NCBI GenBank assembly: GCA_012719335.1
Contig: JAAYAO010000241.1
Coordinates: forward strand, 1-5,499
Source: Propionibacterium sp.
GTDB lineage: Bacteria; Actinomycetota; Actinomycetes; Propionibacteriales; Propionibacteriaceae
Reading direction: 5' to 3'
Length of the DNA: 5,499 nucleotides
Positions 1 through 5,499 of the stretch are shown one piece after another. The notes below the pieces were generated by a model. The model made no database searches and was not told the origin of the DNA. It saw only the letters and a program-made list of their open reading frames with translations. How positions within the stretch are numbered: position 1 is the stretch's first letter; each line of letters opens with the position of its first letter. Made by a program: the position numbers and the translations under genes.

Positions 1-954
1 GGCCTCACTCAGTTGGTGATCTCGGAGGAGATCGCCGCCGCCGGGGTGACCCCGGTCGACATGGTGATCGGCACCTGGGTGGTGCCCTCGCTGATCCACT
101 GGGGTACCGACGCCCATCGGGAGAAGTTCGTGCCGATCTCGTTGAACGGCGAGATCTCCTGGTGCCAGTTGTTCTCCGAACCCGGCGCCGGCTCCGACCT
201 CGCCTCGATTCGCACCCGGGCCGAGAAGGTCGACGGCGGCTGGAAGGTGAACGGCCAGAAGGTCTGGACCTCGATGCACGTTCCGCCCGACTACGGCATT
301 CTGCTGGCCCGCACCGACCCGGACGTTCCCAAGCACAAGGGCCTGTCGTACTTCATCGTGGACATGAAGTCGCCCGGCATCACCATCCGGCCGCTGCGCG
401 AGCTGACCGGTGAGACGATGTTCAACGAGGTCTTCCTCGACGATCTGTTCATTCCCGACGACATGATCGTCGGCGGCCCCGGGGACGGCTGGAAGGTGGC
501 GATCACCACCCTGGCCAACGAACGGGTCGGCATGTCGCAACTGTCGTCGATGGGTGACGGGCTGGAGATGCTGATCGAGTTGGCCCGTGGCAAGGACGAC
601 CTGGAGACCCTGACCAAACTCGGCGCCCTGGTCTGCGAGTCGCAGACCGGACGGTTGCTGTCGCTGCGCGAGACGATCCGCTCGATCAGCGGTGCCCAGC
701 CCGGGCCCGGATCGTCGGTGGCGAAGCTGTTCAGCGGCGGCCACGCCCAGCGGGTCTGGGAGACCGTGGTCGAGTTGCAGGGACACCGGGCGCTGGTGCG
801 TCCCGCCCCGCAGGCCGAGGAACGTGATGCGATGTGGTACTTCCTGAACACCCGTTGCCTGACCATCGCCGGTGGAACCACCGACGTGCAGTTGAACATC
901 ATCGGCGAGCGCATCCTGGGCTTGCCCCGTGACCCCGAACCCACCAAGAAGTGA
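1..954 (+). CDS. Acyl-CoA dehydrogenase (FadE-like), 5'-truncated by window edge
   Basis: This is a flavoprotein predicted to oxidise an acyl-CoA to the trans-2-enoyl-CoA, the first step of a beta-oxidation cycle. Frame 1 is open from base 1 to the TGA at 952-954, giving 317 residues. The family is usually about 380-400 residues, so roughly 60-80 N-terminal residues lie upstream; the TTG at 13 is only an internal codon. The acyl-CoA dehydrogenase signature FSEPGAGSD is at window residues 58-66, in the FAD/substrate-binding middle domain. The C-terminal helical domain ends with AGGTTDVQLNIIGERILGLP. MCAD-type enzymes carry their catalytic Glu just before a Gly-Thr there, but this protein has Gly291 (871-873). 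A Glu in ANERVGMSQ (residue 174, 520-522) falls where isovaleryl-CoA dehydrogenase has its base, so I infer an IVD-like active site. Some actinobacterial FadE proteins form heterotetramers with a second FadE; a partner could lie upstream. The family call is very secure; the substrate is unknown. Confidence 0.96.
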   Translation, partial: GLTQLVISEEIAAAGVTPVDMVIGTWVVPSLIHWGTDAHREKFVPISLNGEISWCQLFSEPGAGSDLASIRTRAEKVDGGWKVNGQKVWTSMHVPPDYGILLARTDPDVPKHKGLSYFIVDMKSPGITIRPLRELTGETMFNEVFLDDLFIPDDMIVGGPGDGWKVAITTLANERVGMSQLSSMGDGLEMLIELARGKDDLETLTKLGALVCESQTGRLLSLRETIRSISGAQPGPGSSVAKLFSGGHAQRVWETVVELQGHRALVRPAPQAEERDAMWYFLNTRCLTIAGGTTDVQLNIIGERILGLPRDPEPTKK

Positions 955-956
955 GG
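953..956 (+). promoter_or_regulatory. Ribosome binding site that sets the thiolase start
   Basis: GAGG lies 8 bases before the GTG at 965 and overlaps the TGA stop (952-954) of the dehydrogenase. It supports the GTG at 965 as the start, rather than an in-frame GTG at 929 inside the dehydrogenase gene. Starting at 965 also removes 12 residues without family character and puts the protein start directly before the conserved FVAGVGMT strand. Confidence 0.7.
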
Positions 957-964
957 ACTCGACC

Positions 965-2152
965 GTGCACAGGACCTTCGTCGCCGGTGTCGGCATGACC
1001 ACGTTCACCAAGATCGAAACCCGCGAGGACGAGTACCCCGACATGGTCGGGGAGGCCGTCGGGATTGCGCTGGCCGATGCAGGCCTGGCCTACGCCGATG
1101 TGCAGCGGGCCGCGGTGGGCTATGTCTTCCAGCCGTCCGCGGCCGGCCAGCGCGCCCTGTATGACATCGGTCGTACCGGGATTCCGGTGGTGAATGTGAA
1201 CAACAACTGCGCGACCGGGTCCACCGCCTTGCAGATGGCCCGCGAATGGGTCGGCACCGGCCTGGTGGACGTGGCGCTGGCCGTCGGCTTCGAGAAGATG
1301 TCCAAGTCGTCGATGCAGGTCACCGGTGAAATCCCCAAGGTGATGACCCTCGACCCGCACACGAAGATCATGACCGCGAAGTACGAGTGGACCGCCGCTC
1401 CGATGACCACCCAGTTCTTCGGTAACGCCGGCATCGAGTTCATGGAGCGCTACGGCACCACCGTGGAACAACTCGCTGCGGTGGCGGTGAAGAACCACAA
1501 GCACTCGGTGCACAATCCCTACGCCCAGTTCCGTGACGAGTACACCCTCGAGCAGGTGCTGAACGACAAGCCGATCCACGGCCCGTTGACCCGTTCGCAG
1601 TGCTCGCCGACCTCCGACGGAGCCGCGGCCGCGGTCGTGGTCAGCGAGAAATACGCCCGCGAACACGGCCTGAGCGACCAAGTGGTTGAGATCATCGGCC
1701 AGTCGCTGGTCTCCGACACCGAGGAGGCGTTCTCGGGGTCGATGATCGATGAGGTCGGTGCGCCGATGACCAAGCTGGCTGCCGAGCAGGCCCTGGGCGA
1801 GGCCGGCATCTCGATCGACGACGTGGACGTGATCGAACTGCACGACTGCTTCTCGGTCAACGAACTGATCACCTACGCCGGCCTGGGCATGTGTGCCCCC
1901 GAGGAGGCCGGGGCGCTGGTCGATTCGGGGCAGACCACCTATGGCGGCAAGTGGGTCGTGAACCCCTCGGGTGGGTTGATCTCCAAGGGCCACCCGCTGG
2001 GCGCCACCGGCCTGGCCCAGTGCACCGAACTGACCTGGCAACTGCGCGGGATGGCCGAGCAGCGTCAGGTCGAAGGCGCGATGGTTGGTTTGCAGCACAA
2101 TCTGGGGTTGGGTGGCGCCTGCGTCGTCACCGTGTACCGCAAGGGCATCTGA
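965..2152 (+). CDS. SCP-x-type thiolase (lipid-transfer protein/acetyl-CoA acetyltransferase family)
   Basis: This enzyme is predicted to cleave 3-ketoacyl-CoA with CoA, releasing a shortened acyl-CoA, in the cytosol. The protein has 395 residues, a normal length for a single-domain SCP-x thiolase. It opens with FVAGVGMTTF, the first thiolase-fold strand. The nucleophile is Cys82 in NNNCATGSTAL (codon 1208-1210). Other active-site motifs are ELHDCFS with His293, the GHPLGATG loop with His343, and the C-terminal HNLGLGGACVV with Cys386. The HDCF motif separates SCP-x thiolases from classical FadA-type enzymes. Because Cys82 is kept, a true thiolase is more likely than the Ltp2-type aldolases that lost it. 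No SCP2 sterol-carrier domain or DUF35 partner is present, although either could be encoded elsewhere. SCP-x thiolases are known for branched-chain and sterol side-chain acyl-CoAs; the substrate here is inferred only. The gene begins 10 bases after the dehydrogenase and clearly belongs to its operon. Confidence 0.94.
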   Translation: MHRTFVAGVGMTTFTKIETREDEYPDMVGEAVGIALADAGLAYADVQRAAVGYVFQPSAAGQRALYDIGRTGIPVVNVNNNCATGSTALQMAREWVGTGLVDVALAVGFEKMSKSSMQVTGEIPKVMTLDPHTKIMTAKYEWTAAPMTTQFFGNAGIEFMERYGTTVEQLAAVAVKNHKHSVHNPYAQFRDEYTLEQVLNDKPIHGPLTRSQCSPTSDGAAAAVVVSEKYAREHGLSDQVVEIIGQSLVSDTEEAFSGSMIDEVGAPMTKLAAEQALGEAGISIDDVDVIELHDCFSVNELITYAGLGMCAPEEAGALVDSGQTTYGGKWVVNPSGGLISKGHPLGATGLAQCTELTWQLRGMAEQRQVEGAMVGLQHNLGLGGACVVTVYRKGI

Positions 2153-2156
2153 GAGG
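2151..2156 (+). promoter_or_regulatory. Ribosome binding site of the hydratase gene, fused to the thiolase stop
   Basis: GAGAGG lies 8 bases before the ATG at 2165 and shares two bases with the thiolase TGA (2150-2152). It supports the ATG at 2165 as the start. It would let ribosomes finishing the thiolase re-initiate on the next gene. Confidence 0.7.
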
Positions 2157-2164
2157 AAACGAAT

Positions 2165-3040
2165 ATGCCGATCGATCCGCAGGTGGCCCTGGCCGCCGAG
2201 CCGACCACCAAGGAAATCGCCTGGACCCGCCGCGACGTCCTGCTCTACAACCTGTCGGTGGGGGCCGGGCTGCGTGGCGAGGACGACCTCGACTACGTCT
2301 ACGAGAAGAACCTCAAGGTGCTGCCGACCTTCGCGATGGTCGCCGGCGGCGGCATCTCGGCCGGGGAGGACCCCGGCGGCGGCACCGGGGGACTGGACCG
2401 TCCGGGCCTGGACATCGACCTGTACAAGATCCTGCACGGCGGCCAGTCGGTGACGGTGCACCAGCCGATCCCGGCCACCGGTAGCGCCACTGTCGCCACC
2501 CGGGTCAGCAACATCTACGACAAGGGCAAGGCCGCGGTGATCAAGATGGAGGCCGCGGCCACCGACGCCGAGGGCGCACCGCTGTGGACCAACGTGATGC
2601 AGATCTTCGTCCGCGGCGAGGGCGGCTTCGGTGGTGACTCCGGACCGGAGAACACCTGGTCGGCGCCCGAGCGCGAACCCGACCACGTGCTGACCTCGAC
2701 CACCGACGACCGGCAGGCGATGCTGTACCGGCTCAACGGTGACCTGAACCCGTTGCACGTCGACCCGGCGTTCGCGTCGATGGCCGGTTTCGAGAAGCCG
2801 ATCCTGCACGGCCTGGCGTCCTACGGCATCGTGGCCCGGGCCCTGGTCGACGAGGTGCTCGACGGTGACCCGACCCGGTTGACATCGCTGAACGTGCGGT
2901 TCGCCGGCTCGGTCTACCCCGGGCAGACCATCGAGACCAAGGTCTGGCGCTCCGGCGACGAGCTGCTGCTCGCCTCGACCTGCCCGGAACGGGACAACGC
3001 CCCGGTGCTCACCCATGCGGTGGCCAAGGTGCGTGCATGA
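2165..3040 (+). CDS. MaoC-family enoyl-CoA hydratase 2 (double hotdog)
   Basis: This enzyme is predicted to hydrate trans-2-enoyl-CoA to (R)-3-hydroxyacyl-CoA, between the dehydrogenase and thiolase steps. It has 291 residues, the usual size for a fused double-hotdog hydratase 2 such as the hydratase part of peroxisomal MFE-2 or mycobacterial MaoC proteins. The N-terminal hotdog (about residues 10-145) holds the family strings VLPTFA and ILHGGQ but no catalytic motif, as expected. The C-terminal hotdog (about 155-290) carries the hydratase-2 motif YRLNGDLNPLHVDP with the catalytic pair Asp193 and His198, followed by KPILHGL. A glycine-rich loop, GEDPGGGTGG (residues 67-76), is somewhat longer than I recall for MFE-2 relatives. 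Hydratase 2 gives the R isomer, so the pathway would need an R-specific dehydrogenase, which is not in this window. The stop overlaps the next gene's start by 4 bases. The call is firm; chain-length or steroid preference cannot be read from sequence. Confidence 0.94.
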   Translation: MPIDPQVALAAEPTTKEIAWTRRDVLLYNLSVGAGLRGEDDLDYVYEKNLKVLPTFAMVAGGGISAGEDPGGGTGGLDRPGLDIDLYKILHGGQSVTVHQPIPATGSATVATRVSNIYDKGKAAVIKMEAAATDAEGAPLWTNVMQIFVRGEGGFGGDSGPENTWSAPEREPDHVLTSTTDDRQAMLYRLNGDLNPLHVDPAFASMAGFEKPILHGLASYGIVARALVDEVLDGDPTRLTSLNVRFAGSVYPGQTIETKVWRSGDELLLASTCPERDNAPVLTHAVAKVRA

Positions 3041-3660
3041 CCGAACCCCGCTCCGACGAACTCACCGCCACCCCCAACAACGAGGGGGTGGACGAGGCGG
3101 TCGCGGCCGCCCGTCGGGTGATCAACGCCCTGCTGCACGCCGGGGACAACACCACCGCCGAGATGCGTCCGGTCGCCGACCGGTTGAACGCGGTCGCCGA
3201 GTACCTGGAATCGCACGCCCCCTCGATCGACGAACGACTCGTCGACATGTGGGCCGGTGAGGGTGTCACCCGGCACGACCCGATCACCGGCCCGGAGAAC
3301 GCGATCGCCCCGCCGTTGGCCCTGACCGGCCACGACGACGGTTCGATCTCCGGGGAGGTGACGCTCGGGCTGCCCTACCAGGGCCCGCCCGGGTACGTGC
3401 ACGGTGGCGTGTCGGCGATGCTGCTCGACCACACCCTCGGGGTGGCGAACTGGTGGGGTGGTACGTCGGGGGTGACGGCCCGGCTGACCGTTGACTACCA
3501 CCACCCGACCCCGCTGTTCACCCCGCTGACCGTCACCGGCAAGCAGGTGCGGGTCGAGGGGCGCAAGATCTGGACCGAGGGGTCGATCACCGCCAACGGG
3601 GTGCACACCGTCACCACCGAGGGGTTCTTCATCGCCAAGGAGCTGCCACGACCACGGTGA
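3037..3660 (+). CDS. PaaI-type hotdog acyl-CoA thioesterase
   Basis: This enzyme is predicted to hydrolyse an acyl- or aryl-CoA thioester to the free acid and CoA in the cytosol. The protein has 207 residues. Residues 1 to about 85 are a charged, Ala-rich and probably helical extension. The single 4HBT hotdog domain follows (about 90-200). Its signature is GYVHGGVSAMLLDHTLG, with His122-Gly-Gly and Asp131 in the helix, the position of the catalytic acid in PaaI-like enzymes. ARLTVDYHHPTPL and VRVEGRKIWTEG are typical of the second half. Similar proteins of about 200 residues with an N-terminal extension are, to my recollection, common in actinobacteria. The ATG is inside the ATGA overlap with the hydratase gene, and AAGG at 3026-3029 is a modest Shine-Dalgarno. 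The position after three beta-oxidation genes suggests CoA recovery or release of a product acid. The native substrate is unknown. Confidence 0.9.
   Translation: MTEPRSDELTATPNNEGVDEAVAAARRVINALLHAGDNTTAEMRPVADRLNAVAEYLESHAPSIDERLVDMWAGEGVTRHDPITGPENAIAPPLALTGHDDGSISGEVTLGLPYQGPPGYVHGGVSAMLLDHTLGVANWWGGTSGVTARLTVDYHHPTPLFTPLTVTGKQVRVEGRKIWTEGSITANGVHTVTTEGFFIAKELPRPR
3637..3642 (+). promoter_or_regulatory. Probable ribosome binding site of the MFS gene, distant spacing
   Basis: AAGGAG near the end of the thioesterase gene is the only good Shine-Dalgarno before the transporter, but it ends 14 bases before the GTG at 3657, longer than the usual 5-10. Initiation may therefore depend mostly on coupling through the GTGA stop/start overlap at 3657-3660. 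A later start is unlikely because the next Met codon (residue 28) would remove the first membrane helix. Confidence 0.45.
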
Positions 3661-5045
3661 ACCGCCCCGGGGCGAACACGATCATCCTGGTGCTGTGCGC
3701 GGCCGCGGTCAGTGCCGTGCTGCTGCAAACCGTGGTGATGCCGCTGATCCCGGATCTGCCGGCGATCCTGGGCACCGACCTTGCCGGTGCGTCCTGGGTG
3801 CTCACCGCGACCCTGCTCACCGGCGCGGTCGCGCACCCGATCAGCGGCCGGCTGTCCGACATCTTCGGCAAGCGCCGGATGCTGATGGTCTGCCTGGCGG
3901 TGGTGACCGTGGGGGCGGCGGTGTCGGCGCTGAGCAGCACCCTGGTGCCGATGGTCATCGGCCGGGCCCTGCAAGGGCTCGGGATGGGCATCGTGCCGAT
4001 CGGGTTGGCCCTGATGCGCGAGCTGCTGCCCCCGCACCGGTTGCAGGCCGGTGCCGGCACACTCAGCGCGACGATGGGTTTCGGTGGGGCCCTGGCCCTG
4101 CCGATCTCGGCCGCCGCCCTGCTGTACGTGCACTGGAGCTGGCTGTTCTGGTTCGCCGCACTGCAATCGGTGGCCTGCATGGTGTTGGTGACGCGGGTGA
4201 TCCCGCCCGACCGCAACCTCGACCGGGCCGGGCGGATGGACGTTCCCTGGGCGATCGGTTTCGCACTCGGGGCGGTGGCCCTGCTGATCGTGATCACCCA
4301 GGGGCCGAGTTGGGGCTGGCTCAGCCCCCGGGTGCTGGGCCTGCTGATCGGCGGCCTGGTGGTGTTGGCGATCTGGCTGATCTACGAATGGCGGGTACGC
4401 GACCCCCTGGTCGACCTGCGGTTGTCGCTGACGCCGGCGGTGTTCTGGGCGAATGTGACCGGGTTCGCGATGGGTTACGGCATGTTCGTGTCGAACCTGG
4501 TGTTTCCGATCCTGATCACCGCACCCACCGCATCGGGCTACGGGCTGGGGTTGAGTGTGGCCCACATCGGCCTGCTGTTGATGCCCGGCGGGATCGCGAT
4601 GATGCTCACCGGGCCGATGTCGGGCAAGGTGTCGCGCCGGGTCGGGGCCCGCACCACCTTGCAGATCGGTTCGGCCTTCGTGGCCGTCGGCTACGCCCTG
4701 GCCCTGATCCTGGACGGGCCGGCCAAGATCGTCGGCTCGATGGTGGTGGCCAACATCGGCTTCGGACTCTCCTATGCGGCCCTGCCACTGATCATCATGG
4801 CCGGGGTGCCCGACGCCCGCACCGGGGCGGCGAACGGGCTGAACGCGCTGATGCGCACGGTCGGCCTGACCGTCTCCGGTGCGGTCACCGCGATGATCCT
4901 GTCGTTGGACCGGGTGATCATCGACGGCGCCGACCACGCCACCGACTCGGTGGTCACCTTCGCCCTGATCACCGCGGTGGTGGCCGCCGCGGCCTGCCTG
5001 CTGTTCGCCTTCGGCATTCCGCGCCGGCCGGTCACCGAACGCTGA
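3657..5045 (+). CDS. MFS transporter, DHA2-like (14 predicted membrane helices)
   Basis: This inner-membrane protein is probably a proton-driven exporter or importer of a small organic compound. It has 462 residues. I count 14 hydrophobic helices at about 8-28, 45-64, 75-95, 97-119, 134-156, 160-180, 197-214, 225-243, 263-288, 298-320, 334-352, 357-382, 397-416 and 432-454, which is the DHA2 (EmrB/QacA) layout. MFS motif A, GRLSDIFGKRR, is at residues 64-74 in the loop between helices 2 and 3. IGRALQGLGMG (101-111) is the helix-4 motif with its conserved Arg. The TM1 string LLQTVVMPLIPDLP has Gln24 where typical DHA2 drug exporters carry the Asp of LDxTxVNVALP. I recall this variant from an actinobacterial subfamily of unclear substrate. 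The GTG start overlaps the thioesterase stop by 4 bases, so the two genes are translationally coupled. A link to export or uptake of the pathway acid is inference; drug efflux is the alternative. Confidence 0.92.
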   Translation: MNRPGANTIILVLCAAAVSAVLLQTVVMPLIPDLPAILGTDLAGASWVLTATLLTGAVAHPISGRLSDIFGKRRMLMVCLAVVTVGAAVSALSSTLVPMVIGRALQGLGMGIVPIGLALMRELLPPHRLQAGAGTLSATMGFGGALALPISAAALLYVHWSWLFWFAALQSVACMVLVTRVIPPDRNLDRAGRMDVPWAIGFALGAVALLIVITQGPSWGWLSPRVLGLLIGGLVVLAIWLIYEWRVRDPLVDLRLSLTPAVFWANVTGFAMGYGMFVSNLVFPILITAPTASGYGLGLSVAHIGLLLMPGGIAMMLTGPMSGKVSRRVGARTTLQIGSAFVAVGYALALILDGPAKIVGSMVVANIGFGLSYAALPLIIMAGVPDARTGAANGLNALMRTVGLTVSGAVTAMILSLDRVIIDGADHATDSVVTFALITAVVAAAACLLFAFGIPRRPVTER

Positions 5046-5057
5046 ACCCCGCTCAGC
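5041..5057. other. Convergent stop-codon junction with a short inverted repeat
   Basis: The transporter stop (TGA, 5043-5045) and the synthetase stop on the other strand (TCA on the plus strand, 5053-5055) are separated by 7 bases. GCTGA (5041-5045) and TCAGC (5053-5057) are inverted copies around a 7-base loop, so a 5-bp hairpin is possible on either transcript. No T-tract follows on either side, so it is not a convincing intrinsic terminator. A repeat this short can arise by chance. Confidence 0.35.
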
Positions 5058-5499
5058 CCTGCCCGGGCAACTGCTTGCGCACGACCTTGCCGGTGGCGTT
5101 GCGGGGCAACGGTTCGCTGCTGAACTCCCACAACGAGGGCACCTTGTAGTAGGCCAGGTGCTCGGCCGCATGGGCGGTGAGCTCCTCGGCCGAGACCGCG
5201 GCAGTGTCGTCGACCACGACCACAGCCATCACCTCCTGACCCAGATCGGCATGATCGATGCCGACCACCGCCACCTCCCTGACCCGCGGGTGCTCGGCCA
5301 GCACCGCCTCCACCTCGGCGGGGTAGACGTTCTCCCCGCCGCGCAGAATCAGGTCGGAGCGCCGGCTGGTCAGGTACAGCAGCCCCTCGCGCAGCATGCC
5401 GATGTCACCGGTGTGCAGCCAGTGATCGTCCGCCAGGGCCTGTCGGGTGGCTTCCTCGTTGCCCCAGTAGCCGGCCATGTTGTAGGCGCTGCGGACGCA
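5053..5499 (-). CDS. Acyl-CoA synthetase (AMP-forming, FadD-like), C-terminal part
   Basis: This is the end of an ANL-superfamily ligase that activates a carboxylic acid to acyl-AMP and then acyl-CoA using ATP. Only the last 148 residues are in the window. The frame stays open to base 5499, so the Met codon at 5476-5478 (in NMAGYWGN) is internal; full-length enzymes are about 500-560 residues. Visible motifs in order are NMAGYWGN, WLHTGDIG (the Asp that binds the ribose of AMP), the hinge-side LTSRRSD, GGENVYPAEVE, and LPRNATGKVVRK near the C-terminus. The Lys of NATGK (5086-5088) is the catalytic residue of the adenylation half-reaction. The usual DRxKD hinge string reads SRRSD here, a mild divergence. 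The gene converges on the operon and so has its own promoter outside the window. It may supply the CoA ester the operon degrades, but adjacency is the only evidence and the substrate cannot be told. Confidence 0.94.
   Translation of the reverse strand, partial: CVRSAYNMAGYWGNEEATRQALADDHWLHTGDIGMLREGLLYLTSRRSDLILRGGENVYPAEVEAVLAEHPRVREVAVVGIDHADLGQEVMAVVVVDDTAAVSAEELTAHAAEHLAYYKVPSLWEFSSEPLPRNATGKVVRKQLPGQG

Noticed and set aside
929..964. Upstream GTG at 929 as the thiolase start
   Set aside because: It would add 12 residues unlike the family and lies inside the dehydrogenase gene. The GTG at 965 has a well-placed GAGG and begins right at the conserved first strand.
2879..2884. TTGACA hexamer resembling a -35 promoter box inside the hydratase gene
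   Set aside because: The bases about 17 positions downstream are CG-rich with no -10-like hexamer, and the stretch encodes conserved hydratase residues. A chance match is more likely.
899..3016. A 705-codon open frame on the minus strand opposite the thiolase and hydratase genes
   Set aside because: Its product is a monotone mix of Gly, His, Arg, Asp and Val with no recognisable fold, and it lies opposite two genes with intact catalytic motifs. High G/C at third positions removes stop codons from the opposite strand and creates such frames.
5060..5069. Perfect 10-base palindrome TGCCCGGGCA near the end of the synthetase gene
   Set aside because: It encodes the last Leu-Pro-Gly-Gln residues and is made of G/C-rich codons common here. 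There is no spacer for a hairpin loop and no T-tract, and chance palindromes are frequent at this GC content.
3695..5149. A 484-codon plus-strand frame overlapping the transporter
   Set aside because: An Arg/Gly/Pro/Asp-rich frame-shifted reading of the transporter with no hydrophobic segments. It also crosses the convergent junction into the synthetase gene.
3495..5171. A 558-codon open frame on the minus strand opposite the transporter gene
   Set aside because: The product is rich in Gln, His, Arg, Gly and Pro, without domains. It runs through the transporter, whose membrane helices and MFS motif A are clear. It is a composition artefact.
5476..5478. Met codon at 5478 (minus strand) as the start of a short protein
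   Set aside because: The frame stays open to the window edge, and the Met sits inside the conserved NMAGYWGN segment of acyl-CoA synthetases. It is an internal residue of a truncated gene.

Overview
The window is GC-rich throughout, with strong G/C preference at third codon positions, GTG starts beside ATG and densely packed genes. This, together with a FadE-like acyl-CoA dehydrogenase, an SCP-x-type thiolase, a MaoC/hydratase-2 enzyme and a PaaI-type thioesterase, points to a high-GC actinobacterium (Actinomycetota). The sequence alone does not give the genus. I see no RNA gene, mobile element, CRISPR array or long non-coding stretch.

Layout. Five plus-strand genes form one tight operon that is already under way at base 1. 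They are an acyl-CoA dehydrogenase (1-954, N-terminus outside the window), an SCP-x/lipid-transfer-type thiolase (965-2152), a double-hotdog enoyl-CoA hydratase 2 of the MaoC family (2165-3040), a hotdog acyl-CoA thioesterase (3037-3660) and a 14-helix MFS transporter (3657-5045). The first two junctions are 10 and 12 bases long, with each Shine-Dalgarno fused to the preceding TGA stop. The next two are 4-base ATGA and GTGA overlaps. A converging minus-strand gene, the C-terminal part of an acyl-CoA synthetase (5053-5499), ends 7 bases from the transporter.

How the genes may work together (inference). The set covers much of a beta-oxidation cycle. The synthetase would activate an acid to its CoA ester, the dehydrogenase would introduce the alpha-beta double bond, the hydratase would add water, and the thiolase would cleave the 3-ketoacyl-CoA. 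The 3-hydroxyacyl-CoA dehydrogenase step is not encoded here. Pairing a hydratase-2 enzyme with an SCP-x thiolase resembles peroxisomal MFE-2/SCP-x oxidation and actinobacterial sterol side-chain oxidation, so a branched, steroid-like or otherwise bulky acyl chain is plausible but unproven. The coupled thioesterase and transporter suggest that CoA is released from a product or dead-end intermediate and the free acid is moved across the membrane.

I found no clear evidence of a wholly new system. The points most worth a second look are the cassette composition, the thioesterase-transporter coupling, the predicted position of the dehydrogenase catalytic base and the missing TM1 acidic residue in the transporter.
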